A stretch of 64,000 nt of DNA from positions 88,934 through 152,933 of the forward strand of contig CAAAJI010000086.1 of NCBI GenBank assembly GCA_900642245.1, in the 5' to 3' direction. This DNA comes from Fragilaria radians. Its lineage: Eukaryota > Bacillariophyta > Fragilariophyceae > Fragilariales > Fragilariaceae. Of the stretch, positions 11,344 through 22,378 are shown in pieces. Within the stretch, counting starts at the first letter, position 1, and each line of letters starts with the position of its first letter. The notes beneath the pieces were generated by a model. That model was not told where the DNA came from, ran no database searches, and saw nothing but the letters and a program-made list of their open reading frames with translations. Made by a program: the position numbers and the translations under genes.

Positions 11344-12883
11344 TTGGATGGTCCAATGCAGCAAGCACACTTAATTTCATTGCAATCAACTATCACTTTT
11401 AGTTGTTTGATAGAGGGTAACTTAGATGGCACTGGACCGGTCGTAGGAGTTGAAAACACAAGCACTCGTAAAAACTCTGTCAATCCCATAGCCTTTTATT
11501 CACGTAGGCTTAATGCAGCCCAAAGAAGATGCACCACAACGGAACGTGAGTTGCTATCTGCTATTGAAACTTGCAAAGGATGCAAAAATATCTTGCTAGG
11601 TTCTCCATGTATAGTCTATACAGACCATAAAAATAATACCTTCAATGGGTTAAAACCTTCAGATTGTGTTTTACGCTGGCTTTACCTCCCAGGAATGTAA
11701 CAGATGATTTATCTAGACTAGGCATTGATGACCTAAGGAAGTCTTAGCACTTCTCCCGGGATTAGAATTTAGCAACATCAAGTTTCCTATGCATACTGAC
11801 ATAATTTTTAAGGAACAAATGAAAGTCCAAGGATTCAGAGAAAAAGGATTATCACAACCCCACTAATCTATACAATAGATTGACAGCTATGACCCTCTAT
11901 CTTTTAAGGACATATATATATATCCCTCAGTCTCTAAGACAAAGAGTACTCTCCTAGTATCATGCATACTTACTTCATCCAGGACAGAATTGGACTGAAC
12001 AGACTATCAGGAACACTATGTTATGGCCTGGTCTAATGCAGGATGTTGAACGTTTCTGTTCCAGTTGCCCAGTCTGTCAATTAACCAAGAAGGAATTTAA
12101 GAAACACGGTCTCTTGCCTCCCAAGACAGCAGAATCAGACCCCTGGGTCACGGTTTGTGTAGATCTATTGAGTCCTTTTACCATAAAGACGCCACTCAAG
12201 ACACACTTTCTGCTTGCTCTCATTATGATTGATCCAGCCTCTGGATGGTTTGAGACTGTCCAAGCCAATTCTATGATGGCTACTGCCATCCAGAATTTTT
12301 TCATAATACCTGGTTGGCACATTCAAACAGATGTGTGAGAACTATGGCATTAAAGCCAAACCAACTACAAGTCATAATCCACAAGCAAATGCAATCAATG
12401 AGCAAGTCCACAAGGTGGTCAATAATATGCTCAGACCATTTGACTTAGAAGAGGAAAATTTGGAGGAATATAATCCTTTTGAGTACTTCCTCCAGTCTAC
12501 TGCCTGGGCTATAAATAGTACCTATCACACAACACTACCTGCAGCACTTTGTCAGCTGGTGTTGGGCAGAGATATGATACATAATATTGCATTCAATGCA
12601 GATTGGGATTGAATTAAAAAAAGAAAGCAGGATTTAATCAACAAGTCCAATTCCTTAGTGTAAGGTTGGAGACCAAGTTCTTTTATAGACACCCGTAATA
12701 CTTCAGAAGCTCTCAACACCTTGTACAGGACCATATCCAGTAACACAGGTATATAATAATGGCACTGTCCAGATTCAAATAGGAATAGTAACAGAGCAAG
12801 TTAATATCCGCCGGATCTCTCCTTTCCAATCGAACAGATTATGTATAATCTTGGGGGCAAATGCCATACCTTGAGTTATGTTC
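11344..12883 (+). mobile_element. Decayed Ty3/Gypsy-type retrotransposon (RNase H and integrase)
   Basis: A frame at 11344-11700 holds RNase H text typical of Gypsy pol (IAFYSRRLNAAQRRCTTTER, then IVYTDHKN). The stub VTDDLSRLGIDDL follows, resembling the usual V-x-DALSR junction. The integrase at 12018-12338 has the C-C half of the HHCC zinc module (CSSCPVCQLTKK) and the first part of the catalytic core (WVTVCVDLLSPF). A frameshift follows, then SHNPQANAINEQVHKVVNNM at 12331-12612, matching the core around the third acidic residue. Near 12775 the text GIVTEQVNIRRISPF resembles the C-terminal integrase tail. The 5' half (gag, protease, RT) is missing or unrecognisable, and stops make the element dead. 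The LTR-like block that follows supports this reading. Confidence 0.8.
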
Positions 12884-12884
12884 A

Positions 12885-13342
12885 TTAGGATAATACCTAA
12901 TGCTATAGGTTGTAAGCAATACAGTCTAACAATACTAAAATAAATTACTAAGGCTAAGAGATGTGTGTGTACCAATATTGGAGACATCCAAAGTTATCAT
13001 TAGTACATAGTAAATACTTCTAAAATTAATATTCTTATATTTACTAATCTAAATTTAGAATAGGTTACATATGTAACCATTCTTTCTACACTTTCCACAA
13101 ATTCAATTAAGACATAGTCTTATATGAATTTAATGATGCTGAATATTGCTTATTTATGAAAAAGATCATGTAATATCTTTTCAGGACCGTAATATCAATA
13201 CGGTAGGAATAACTATTACAGATTCCTAAGTAACAAACATGAATCTACACACGATTGATGTTGAATCTAACACGTAAGCTAAAGAGACTACATGGTCAAG
13301 GAAACACGTTACAATTGATGCACAAGAGATCTAAGATCAACG
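12885..13342 (+). repeat. Probable 3' LTR of the Gypsy-type element
   Basis: The block follows the integrase tail directly and matches the reverse complement of 45074-45500 over most of its length. Shared words include GGTTGTAAGCAATACAGTCT, ACGGTAGGAATAACTATTAC and GGTCAAGGAAACACGTT. An insertion of about 80 bases near 12960-13045 is absent from the other copy. Homology begins around GATAATACCTAA and ends near GAGATCTAA, which gives approximate boundaries. Target-site duplications cannot be placed. Confidence 0.75.
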
Positions 13343-14054
13343 TAACTAATTTACAATTTGTATAAACTCTTAGAGCAGCGTAGAGCACGGCCAACCTATT
13401 ATTGTAATGATAATTTCTAGTACAAGGAAAGTCTTAGCAATACTTCTAAAATTTTGTCCATCACTGATGCTTCAAAAGACAATATATTTGCCAATGGAAG
13501 TTACAACGAGATGAAATGTATACTTGATTATAACTGCAATTCACCCTTCACTGAGATTGAGAAATACGAATTTGATTCTCACTATAACTCACCGTTTACT
13601 GAGATTGAGCTATGAGACAAAAGCATGATGTTGTAATTGGGATGGCTGGAGCTATGAGTATCTAATTGAGATTGAGATCAGTTGGGGACAATGGATGTCA
13701 GAGTTGAAATCTTTTCCTTATGGATTTGATGCGATACCAAATATACGTACAACAATGATTGCTGGTTGGAAAAGATGAATTCCCGCTGTCCTTCTAGGCC
13801 GTGGCAAGAAAAGGAAGATGATTGCGCTCTAATTGTAATTGCTAATGCATTCATCATTGACATTTGTATATCTTGGATGTATGTGCCACGACTTGCTAAT
13901 GAAGGAAAATGTCGTGCACTACTCTTTGATTAGGTGAACATTCAGCACTATCCCAAGGCTAGAGCAAATGTAGTGTAAAGTGCCAAGGATGGGAAGATGT
14001 TTTGCCTTATTTTATTACACTTCCGACTAAGGTTAAGCATGGTTTTAGAATGAA
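13343..14054. other. No gene; short diverged tandem duplication at 13526-13613
   Basis: Two ~40-base units at about 13526-13565 and 13574-13613 share the tail ACTGAGATTGAG and the word ATAACT, so they look like a local duplication. No protein-coding frame is recognisable in the rest. Confidence 0.4.
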
Positions 14055-14351
14055 TTGTATGAGCGCTATCAGAGGGATAATTTTACGGGAAAGAAGAATG
14101 GAGTAAGGAGTTCTTGGCTAAGGCAAGAAGATCAGGTAGTAAGGATATCCTATTTGGTAATCACAATCCCAAAGACCAATGAAGAAATCAACAAGGAAGC
14201 AAGCAAAGGAAATACAATGATGAAAATCTTTGATTTAAACAAATTAGCATATACGAAGTTGATTTTATCTATCAATATGCAGATAAGAAGTGATAGTGGC
14301 GTGTCGTTCAACATTTTTCGCCGTAGCATGCGAGACAGAAGAAAAATTTAA
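14055..14351 (+). mobile_element. Copia gag remnant
   Basis: The 98-residue frame contains IPKTNEEINKEASKGNTMMK followed by FDLNKLAYTKLILSINM. This aligns with the gag segment at 2284-2490 (SNEEFDIMPDSGKEK...ELNEIAYAELILLTDV) and with the one at 25490-25690 (KLHVIAYTDLMLLIDV). It is a third relic of the same gag region. The surrounding frame is broken and no full element can be traced. Confidence 0.5.
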
Positions 14352-15139
14352 ATCCCTGGGTGAATATTATGTAGCTATATAATAATTGTGATGACTGGTG
14401 CGTGAAAGAAGGCCCAAATAAGGAAAAGGATGGTATTTTGAAGATGATGGTTCCAAATGCACAGAATCGTTTGAAGGAGCTGAGACAAAGCATACAAAAC
14501 CAAAGGTCAACAGAGAATAAAACGCTTGACGGGATGAGTTTATCCTGATGGTTCTATGTGAATTGAAACTTCTAATTCTGGAAGGGAGCCAATTGTGGAT
14601 TGAGCTGGCACTGCCTTTATGATGCTTGAGCAACCACAAGAGTCAAGCACATTTGATGAAACAATCAATCATCCAGAAGAAGATATTAGGTTAATGAAAA
14701 AAAACCATCCTTGCTAATCAAAATCTTCTGCTCTTGACTATCTTGCACATCACCAATTACCTTGCTATTAACTTCATGAAACTAATCTAATTAAGCTAAT
14801 ACTATCCATTATCTATTGGAAGAATGTCATTTCCATGTTAACACGTTAGTTGCAAAGCTAGACTTGTAATGTCATTCGTAACTTCAAGATAGAAATGAAA
14901 ACTAACTTAAAAGCAAAGGCTTCAAGGATTGAAAGACTTAGACTTTGAGTTCTTGAATAAAGATGACAATCTTCTGTTTTGAACACTTGGAAGAACGAAA
15001 GGAAAAGGGTAAACGCTGAGGTTGTGGTAACACTCATTTAGATTAGATTAACTTTACTTTTCTTTGACTAAGCTTCTCGAAATTATATCATCAACAGACC
15101 CTTTTTTCACTTTATTTGTCTTCTCTTCTATCTCATTTC

Positions 15140-15481
15140 TTGCCAATTAATCACTAATGTGACACTCTCCAGTACCAAAGCCAAGTATGTGGCTATCTTT
15201 GAAGCAGTTAAAGATATTAAGTTTGTCTATTATTTGCGCAAGGACATTCATGTGGATGTGATTTAACGTTAAAACTGATAATGTAGGCGTAGTTTTTGTT
15301 TCTTGTGGACACCAGTTTCACTTTATCCAAGGATTTGTTGCAGACGGTATCATTAATATTGAATTTATTCGTTTCATCGAAAATGACTCCAACTTTTTTT
15401 AACAAAAGTATCAGTCTGGAGTTATATGAGAAGCATGCGAAGACTGTTTTGGTTCATTGTAGTATTGAGGATGCTGGGTGA
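15140..15481 (+). mobile_element. Copia RNase H (3' pol) remnant
   Basis: With a few frame changes the plus strand reads in the order expected for the end of Copia pol: AVKDIKFVYYLRKDIHVDV, VKTDNVGVVFV, HFIQGFVADGIINIEFI, then a C-terminal tail with FFNKSISLELYEKH. The conserved KTDN core and the order of segments support RNase H. It may belong to the same insertion as the gag remnant at 14055, with the middle deleted. Confidence 0.65.
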
Positions 15482-16453
15482 TGAATGTTACAAGATTGGA
15501 AGGGTGTTGGGAGCATCTTTCCTTTTCTTCGACATAAGTTTTATGTGCTTAGGATGTTCATTAGCGATATTGTTTACGAGACATGACTTGGCTTAGTTCC
15601 GAATCTAAATAAGCAATTCTTTTAGTTCAAGAATCTTGAATTCTTTTTGCTTTCTTTCTTTCTTCTTTCGCTTTGATAACTTTAGCAGAAATTTCTAAAC
15701 TTTCGTGAATGAAGGAAATCTTGTTAGCTTTGTCAATGCTGCCAACAGAGGAATTGATTCAAGAATCTACTCTTGATAAAGAAACAAAGCCGTAGGAATA
15801 CTACCAATTAAAAAAGATACATTCTTTGCAGAGTTAATGGCTAGCTGGCCATCAGCTATCTGTTTTGGAATTTTGAATGACCACAGAACAAAATTTTAGC
15901 TATTTTAGATGCATGCATTGCATATGCTTTAAGGGGAAAATTATTCTCTAAGTACAGAGCTTAATCAAGTCAAGACCAGAGCAGAATGTATGACATGCAC
16001 TTTCAGGAATATTTTTGAGGACTCAGACCTCTTGATCAAAACCTTTGGATTTGTATGGAGAAGCAAAACATTTATTGACACAGAATCATCAGATTGGATT
16101 TTTTTCAAGGTGAATCATTTGATTACAAGCATATTGTTGAGCTGCTTGATTGAAGAGGAAATGCTGGATGTGGAAAAGATCTTTGCAAATTGGATAATGA
16201 AGAAAATTGAAGTAAACGTTATTTTTGGAAGCAGTCATTACAGTAAGGTAAGTTAAAAAATTTAGATGTGTTTTTGGAGGACAAGAATTACTTTAAGCTA
16301 ACCAATTTGTAACAGAATGAGTAAGCAAAATCTCTGACATCTTCAAATGTTGGACAAGGGAAATGTCCACACAATTATGAATTGTTTGGACACCAAATCA
16401 AGGGAGGCTTCAATATTAAAAATTAATTCCAACTCTTGAATATAGCCCTGCAA
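15482..16453. other. No gene recognised
   Basis: There is one short plus frame (15990-16256) without recognisable domain or targeting signal. The right end is the 3' flank of the LRR gene. Confidence 0.45.
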
Positions 16454-18217
16454 TCAAGGGCATGTGACATTCCCATCATATCTTAGGTCAGCCACTTGGT
16501 TACATAGAGATTTAGGAATGGTACCACTTAGATTATTTCCACTGATGTCAAGCTTTTCCAAAATTGCAAGTGCAACAATTTCACTTGGAATGGATCCAAG
16601 AAGAGAATTCTGTTTAAGATCAAATGTTGTAAGTTTAGAACACTGACCAATTTCACTTGGAATGGATCCTTTGAGAGAATTGGAAGGAAGAGCCAAATCA
16701 GTGAGGTTTGTACACTGACCAATTTCAGTTGGAATAGATCCAGTAAGAGAAGTGGAAGAAAAATCTAGATCCATAAGTTTTGTACACAGACCAATCTCAC
16801 TTGGAATGGATCCATCAAGAGGATTGAAACCAAGGTCTAACTTTTCAAGTCCCAAACAGTTACTAATTTCACTTGGAATGGATCCATGAAGAGAATTGAA
16901 CCAAAGATGCAAGTCCTCAAGTCCTGTACACTGACCAATTTCACTTGGAAGTGATCCATCAAGGGAATTTCCCCAAAGATCCAGAAATGTAAGTTTTGTA
17001 CACAGACCAATTTCACTAGGGATGCTTCCTTTCAAGTCATTTTTTGCCAAGCTAATATGTCTCACATTACTCATTGTCTCAATTGACAAAGGAATGGTTC
17101 CTGTAAATGAATTTGAAAATAAGTCAAATATCATTAGTCTTGTTAGTAATCCAATAGATGATGGAACTGTCCCTGTTAATTTATTATCAGCCAATGACAG
17201 CCATGTCAACTTTTGCAGTGCCCCAATGGATGAAGGAATTGATCCTGCCAACTGATTTCCCCTCAAATGCACAAATGTTAGAGAGCTTAGGAGAGCAATG
17301 TCACTTGGAAGTAATCCATTTAAAGTATGGTGATTTAATGAAAGAATTTGTAGAGTTCCATTCACACATAAAGTGTCATTACTACTTTGATACCAAGAAC
17401 ATTCATCATCTTCTGATAGCCAACCACTATTTTCTTTCCATGATGTTCCTCCTGTCGAGAAAAAGAATGCTGCCATGGCAAACCGTTGAACCTGGCGATC
17501 AAAAGAGTAAGCTCTGAAATTAGACCTATATAACAACCAATCAAGGGCAAGGTATGGTACTGTATTTGGTAGTTCCAACTCTTGACGGGATGTATTTGTC
17601 AGCAGTGGTCTAAGTTTTTCCAAAAAAGCATTAGTGGCCGCATCATGCCGAGATTTTCTTATCAAAATAACAGCAGCAATTATAATTCCCGCCAATAGCA
17701 GCAGTGAAGAAATGGCAATGAGCCTGTACCTTAGGACCAAACCTTTCTTTAAAACAGCATTTGTATTATATGGGACATCATGGCCAAATTGGGAGTCTTC
17801 TAATGGAATCGCATTGATAATAACATCGTCCACTACTCGGGCACTTGTGATTGTTACTGAGGCTGCATCTTGACTTGGGTGTGTCATCAAAAATCTTGCA
17901 TCCTGGAAACTCCGTTCATCTACATCACTTATTTCTCCAGGAATACCAGCAACAGCAAAAGCTCCGACGAATACATCGGTTTCCAAGGTTTCATCATTCG
18001 CGATATACTGACTCGGGACTTCAACGTCATCGATTTGATCCTTTCTAGCGATCCTAGCATTGAGGTCATAATTGACGTTTCTTTCATCCTTCAAATTGTC
18101 TTGATGTTGAATACGAACGGAATTCTTTTCCTTTTCTTTCGATTGAAAGAAATTCAATCTTACAGTTGTTAACGAACTTTGATTATCTCTGCCTGCTATC
18201 TTTACCTTTTTTGGCAT
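16454..18217 (-). CDS. Membrane-anchored leucine-rich-repeat protein
   Basis: The intronless 587-residue frame starts with a hydrophilic, highly charged region of ~165 residues and has no signal peptide. One strong transmembrane segment follows (residues ~166-187, LLLLAGIIIAAVILI). A juxtamembrane stretch leads to a cap with WKENSGWLSEDDECSW. About twelve plant-type 24-residue LRRs then run from ~283 to ~575 (consensus L..L.L..N.L.GSIPSEIG), closing with a Cys near the end (VTCP). This is a type II arrangement with the repeats outside or in the lumen. Such LRR proteins are abundant in diatoms, where ligands are mostly unknown. The coding DNA is itself repetitive (TTTCACTTGGAATGGATCC recurs), which favours repeat gain and loss. 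No kinase domain is present, so it is not a classical receptor kinase. Confidence 0.88.
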   Translation of the reverse strand: MPKKVKIAGRDNQSSLTTVRLNFFQSKEKEKNSVRIQHQDNLKDERNVNYDLNARIARKDQIDDVEVPSQYIANDETLETDVFVGAFAVAGIPGEISDVDERSFQDARFLMTHPSQDAASVTITSARVVDDVIINAIPLEDSQFGHDVPYNTNAVLKKGLVLRYRLIAISSLLLLAGIIIAAVILIRKSRHDAATNAFLEKLRPLLTNTSRQELELPNTVPYLALDWLLYRSNFRAYSFDRQVQRFAMAAFFFSTGGTSWKENSGWLSEDDECSWYQSSNDTLCVNGTLQILSLNHHTLNGLLPSDIALLSSLTFVHLRGNQLAGSIPSSIGALQKLTWLSLADNKLTGTVPSSIGLLTRLMIFDLFSNSFTGTIPLSIETMSNVRHISLAKNDLKGSIPSEIGLCTKLTFLDLWGNSLDGSLPSEIGQCTGLEDLHLWFNSLHGSIPSEISNCLGLEKLDLGFNPLDGSIPSEIGLCTKLMDLDFSSTSLTGSIPTEIGQCTNLTDLALPSNSLKGSIPSEIGQCSKLTTFDLKQNSLLGSIPSEIVALAILEKLDISGNNLSGTIPKSLCNQVADLRYDGNVTCP

Positions 18218-18899
18218 TGTATAAAGTTATGTATGAAATTAGTCTCACAATCAAAGTGGGACATAGCTTTCAATTTGTATTCCTTTCGCACTAGTCGCTC
18301 TTCAATTTTGATACGTGCAGCTTTTTCCTCCTGTTTGTTCGAGATGCACACTGCTACTACCTTGGCAAACTGACGGCCAAATGGCTACGGCCTGGCAGTC
18401 GTTGTAAATCGAGATACGGCAAAGAAGCGGACGAGCTCCGAGCATCCGTCAGCACCAACAATATTAATATAAATGAAAATGCAAACAAAACAAACTTATT
18501 GCCCCAAATAATTTGATAAATTGGATCTAGATCAATATTAAAGAATTATCAGAATATTAATTGTATAAATTGTGAGCGTATAAAATAATTCACTTAGATC
18601 TATTCTTGTGAATAATATTTAGAAAAGCCTAATCAATTAAGCCATGGTGTTGATCTGATATTGCATGAATAACCTAACGTGAAATAAAGAAATCTAGCGA
18701 GGCATTGAAGAGATATTTGAGAATAACAAAGTAAACAGCAAGAACACAAAGTTGCCAAAGAAGATTAACCATTAAAGTTAGAATAAAGCGAGGTTCAATA
18801 GTTGCAATAGTGCTGTAAATATAAACCAGCATATCTTTCTTCCAGATAATATCCACACTTCTCTGTTCTTTTTTGCCATATTTCGGGGTCTTTTTTGTC
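18218..18899. other. 5' flank of the LRR gene; no gene recognised
   Basis: AT-rich DNA without a recognisable frame. It presumably includes the promoter of the minus-strand LRR gene, but no confident core element was identified. Confidence 0.4.
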
Positions 18900-19340
18900 C
18901 ACTATCTGTTGTGTCAATACACTGTGCCGTAGGAAATGCTAGAGAGAAAACATCTACAAGAGGTGGAAAAGATAGACATCAAGTTCCTGGAGAAAGACTT
19001 TATTTGGACATTAGTTACGAGAGAGATATGAGCTTTGGTGGCGCAAGGTTTTGGGTTCTCATTGTTGATACTGATTATTGCTTGATTATATTTTTGAAAA
19101 TAATAAGTAAGGTGAAGATGATGATGATAGTCTTACTCACGAATTTGAAGGTTGCCAGGATTAACATGAAATTCATTTGTTGTGATAACCTCGGAGAAAA
19201 TTAAGCTTTTCAGAATGAATGCAAGTTCACAGATTTGAAGATTAAGTTTGAGCTTTCAGGGTCAAGAACATCACAGCAAAATGGTAAAGCTGGATTTTTT
19301 TCAAACATTTTACGGTAGAATCAGAGCTTCGAAAGAGGTG
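18900..19340 (+). mobile_element. Copia integrase remnant
   Basis: The frame at 18911-19204 reads GERLYLDISYERDMSFGGA, then FWVLIVDTDYC and INMKFICCDNLGEN. This matches the Copia integrase core around its first two catalytic Asp positions (LDIS..., ...RCDNxGEN). In the next frame the text around 19250-19290 reads GSRTSQQNGK, the usual sequence before the catalytic Glu. A deletion and frameshifts have destroyed it. It lies downstream of the LRR gene and apart from the other Copia fragments, so it is likely a separate insertion. Confidence 0.75.
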
Positions 19341-20539
19341 TACTGTTTACAATATTTAATTGTGTCTATTCTGCACTCAGTATAGAGCATCTATATCTTT
19401 GATCTGGATGCCCTGCATATAATTTTGCAATTTTGAGAGCAGTAAATGAATAACCAAGATGAGTTCACTGCTGTCTCACAATCTAAGACTTTGGATATGA
19501 GCATACTCCATGGAATCATTGCAGTTGTAGAGTTTCTGTGCATAAGTCTATAGCTACCTCTATGAAAATTAATCTCACATCGAAACTAAAGTGCACAGTA
19601 GAGTCTATGAATTGGCTTAAGCAAAGCCTCCCCAGCCAAAAGTCCGATAATTCAGGTGGACGTCTTTCCGTCAACATAAGTGGACCTTAAATTAAGCCTA
19701 TACTAACTATACTCTATGTGAGAATAGAGATCGAAATATTACATCTTATTTTAAGGTAATTATGAAAGACTGCTCTTGTTTTCTAAGAACAAAAGATTTG
19801 GAGTATTGACTGAATAATTTTTCATTACAATACTATTGTGATTAATTACCTAAATTATAGAGACCTTTGATTAGTATCATTGAATGTTTGCGAATGAAAT
19901 AACAACAAGGATTATCATTGTTGTTTGTTGTTTTTAGATGTGCTAATATATCTGATATCTTTATCATCTAGATTAGCATCTACTAGCACCACTGGACGTC
20001 TCCAAATGTTGGTACAAAACAACTTCTCTTGAGTTACTCTCTTTTATAGATTATTTGGTGTGCTTAACTTAATTTAAAGCTTACAGTGTTGTCTTCTAGG
20101 ATTGTAGAATATAGTACAGACTAAGCATTGTTGATGATGGCACTAAGTATGTTTGGATTGCTTCCTAACCAATAAAAATGCCTTTTGAACCATTACTCGC
20201 AAAGGAATGCCAATGAATGTCATGCACCTCCTCACTGTATAATGCTGCAAAAGAGTTACCACAATGAAAATGAATGCAACTTTTACGCCCAAAATGAATG
20301 GTGCGGTAGAAAGATTGTTTGTCACAGCAACAGATAGTGATCTGAGATGCTGATAGCAACATGGGGATAGCTCAAACTTTCAAAGAGGCAATTCATAAGT
20401 GCCTCACAAGTTTTACCATAGTCGCCAGTATAACATGCTAGTAAAACACCTTAAAAACTTGATTCCAAAACGGCGAATGCAAGTCCAATTGTTAAATAAC
20501 ATTGTGAGTAATTGGATTATACAGCAACACACTGCAACA
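19341..20539. other. No gene recognised; probably decayed Copia tail and promoter of the next gene
   Basis: No sustained frame is recognisable. The frame of the following caspase-fold gene stays open upstream to 20399, but those ~47 extra residues have no counterpart in its paralogue, so they are not taken as coding. Confidence 0.4.
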
Positions 20540-22276
20540 ATGACAACATTTATCTCTCAAACAACAACGAGACCTGAATCTACCCTTGTATTTATTGTTG
20601 GTCATTGTGCAGAATTCGAAGAAGGAAGGACAGAATTGGGTGACAGACTCTTATATGATTGCTTTTGTCGTCTCTATGGTGCCCGACAGGTCGTATTCCT
20701 GCAAGATGACCAATGTACCCTTAAAAACTGTCAACGTCAGCTTCAGAAATTATTAGAAGAATCGTCACGATGTGGTGATACTTTCGTCTTTTTCTATGGT
20801 GGTCATGGTACCAAGAAAGCTTTCAAAACAATTGGAGGAAAATGGCTGTATCGAGATGTTATTCAAACGATTCAACAATATTTTAGAGGAAATCAAGTTT
20901 GGTGTTTAATTGATTGCTGTTACTCGGGTTGTTTCGTACATCCATTACAATCCAGAGAATACAATGACACCAAATCATGGCTATGTCTCATGTCCACCGA
21001 AGAATCTGTGACGGCAGGTGAAGAATGGTGCATGACTGCAACTTTTTCGAACGCCATGAAAAGACGATATCCAAATCCCAATCCTACTAAGGAAAAGACA
21101 GCTCCACTTCTTATTCAAGATGTTGTGGAGTTGATGGAAGATCACCATGCAATACTGAAAAATGATTGGTTACAGGCATCCTTAATTGGGACTGATATTG
21201 ATCCATTAGCACCTTTTCCATTTGTTATTTCCTCTGAAGCAATGACAAATACCTTATCCACACAAAAAAAGTCATCATCATTTTCGTCCGGCATGAAAGG
21301 ATTGTTAAAACGCTTTGCAACGACCTTAGATCTAGGAAAGTTTCCAATCAAAAACAACAACAACTCAGCTGTACATGATTTGAAGCCGACAAAGCACTGG
21401 GAGGATCCTGTGGTTGATTCACGTGTATGGAAACGTCAAGTGGCATTCCAAAAGGGGACTCCAGTTTACTGCAAATGGAAAGGTGGCATCATACCTCAGT
21501 TGGGATACTTATTTCCACTCTACTATCCTGCGACATTACTTTCAGATTGGACTTCTGCGGATGGGACATTTAGCACAGCTGTCGAGGTAGAATTCAATTA
21601 TCGGAATGCCCGATGGAATGCTGTTGTTGACTTCCGTGCTCACGTCGTTCCTGTCTCCTATGTTTGGATGGTAATGGAGGATTACTTACAAGCTCACCGA
21701 AAATTAGCTCAAAAGGGACGATATTTAGATGCTTCCATTCCCCCGGGGACTAAAGTCTGGGCTCTTTATCACGATGATAATGTTGTGTATACTGGTAGAG
21801 TCCTGCATAATCATGAAATTCCTTGGCATAAAGTCCATGTTGACAAATATTACAATGGTATTCCAGGTCCCTACCTTTGGTTAGAATGGGAGAACGAAGG
21901 GGGCAATTGGGATATTGTTCCCAAACATCATTGCAGGATAATAAATCAACAAGAGCCATCATCCTCCCCAACAGTCTTGGAGTTGCGTCAACAAAGATCC
22001 AACTATGTTGCAGGTGTATCTCCCTCTCAGGCCATTCTTTCTCAAATGGAATCCATGGGCAAGTCATTACGACTTGAAAGTCCCCAGTCTGTCAAATGTT
22101 TTTGGGATGGTCAATGGTATCCAGGTCAAACTTGTCAAGAAATGCCACCATGGAAGACTCTGCTGGAGCATCTACACTTTGAAGATTGTACAGGCGCCTA
22201 CTACTATGTGTATTGGGTGGAGGAAGACACCCATAGCCTTATGCCAGAAAGACTGATACAACGAAATTTGACCTAG
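20540..22276 (+). CDS. Caspase-fold (C14-like) protein with three SH3/Tudor-like modules, paralogue 2
   Basis: The 578-residue frame aligns end to end with the protein at 7201-8925. It keeps the candidate catalytic His (FVFFYGGHG) and Cys (WCLIDCCYSG), the strand STLVFIVGHC and all three C-terminal modules. The start is placed at the Met beginning MTTFISQTTTRPES, which aligns with the start of the paralogue; the frame is open further upstream to 20399 without paralogue support. The second module is almost unchanged between the copies. The third is clearly altered (VKCFWDGQWYPGQ against VTFLWDGYWYRGY) and the C-terminus is extended by RNLT. It converges on the FAD oxidoreductase gene with only ~100 bases between them. 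It lies on the opposite strand from its paralogue, about 12 kb away, with a Gypsy element and the LRR gene in between. Function: probable cysteine protease or caspase-fold regulator; substrate unknown. Confidence 0.8.
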   Translation: MTTFISQTTTRPESTLVFIVGHCAEFEEGRTELGDRLLYDCFCRLYGARQVVFLQDDQCTLKNCQRQLQKLLEESSRCGDTFVFFYGGHGTKKAFKTIGGKWLYRDVIQTIQQYFRGNQVWCLIDCCYSGCFVHPLQSREYNDTKSWLCLMSTEESVTAGEEWCMTATFSNAMKRRYPNPNPTKEKTAPLLIQDVVELMEDHHAILKNDWLQASLIGTDIDPLAPFPFVISSEAMTNTLSTQKKSSSFSSGMKGLLKRFATTLDLGKFPIKNNNNSAVHDLKPTKHWEDPVVDSRVWKRQVAFQKGTPVYCKWKGGIIPQLGYLFPLYYPATLLSDWTSADGTFSTAVEVEFNYRNARWNAVVDFRAHVVPVSYVWMVMEDYLQAHRKLAQKGRYLDASIPPGTKVWALYHDDNVVYTGRVLHNHEIPWHKVHVDKYYNGIPGPYLWLEWENEGGNWDIVPKHHCRIINQQEPSSSPTVLELRQQRSNYVAGVSPSQAILSQMESMGKSLRLESPQSVKCFWDGQWYPGQTCQEMPPWKTLLEHLHFEDCTGAYYYVYWVEEDTHSLMPERLIQRNLT

Positions 22277-22378
22277 TGACGATTCCTGCCTCAACTGTAC
22301 CAAACGAATTCCTTTCGTTGGTTCTTACTCTTTGTGTACAATCTGAAGTAAGTACTAAATAGAACCATTCCTTATTCC

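Noticed and set aside
11881..11960. TATATATATA tract as a promoter
   Set aside because: It lies inside decayed Gypsy sequence between RNase H and integrase, with no gene start downstream.
20399..20539. N-terminal extension of caspase-fold paralogue 2
   Set aside because: The 47 residues have no counterpart in the paralogue, whose start aligns with the internal Met at 20540.
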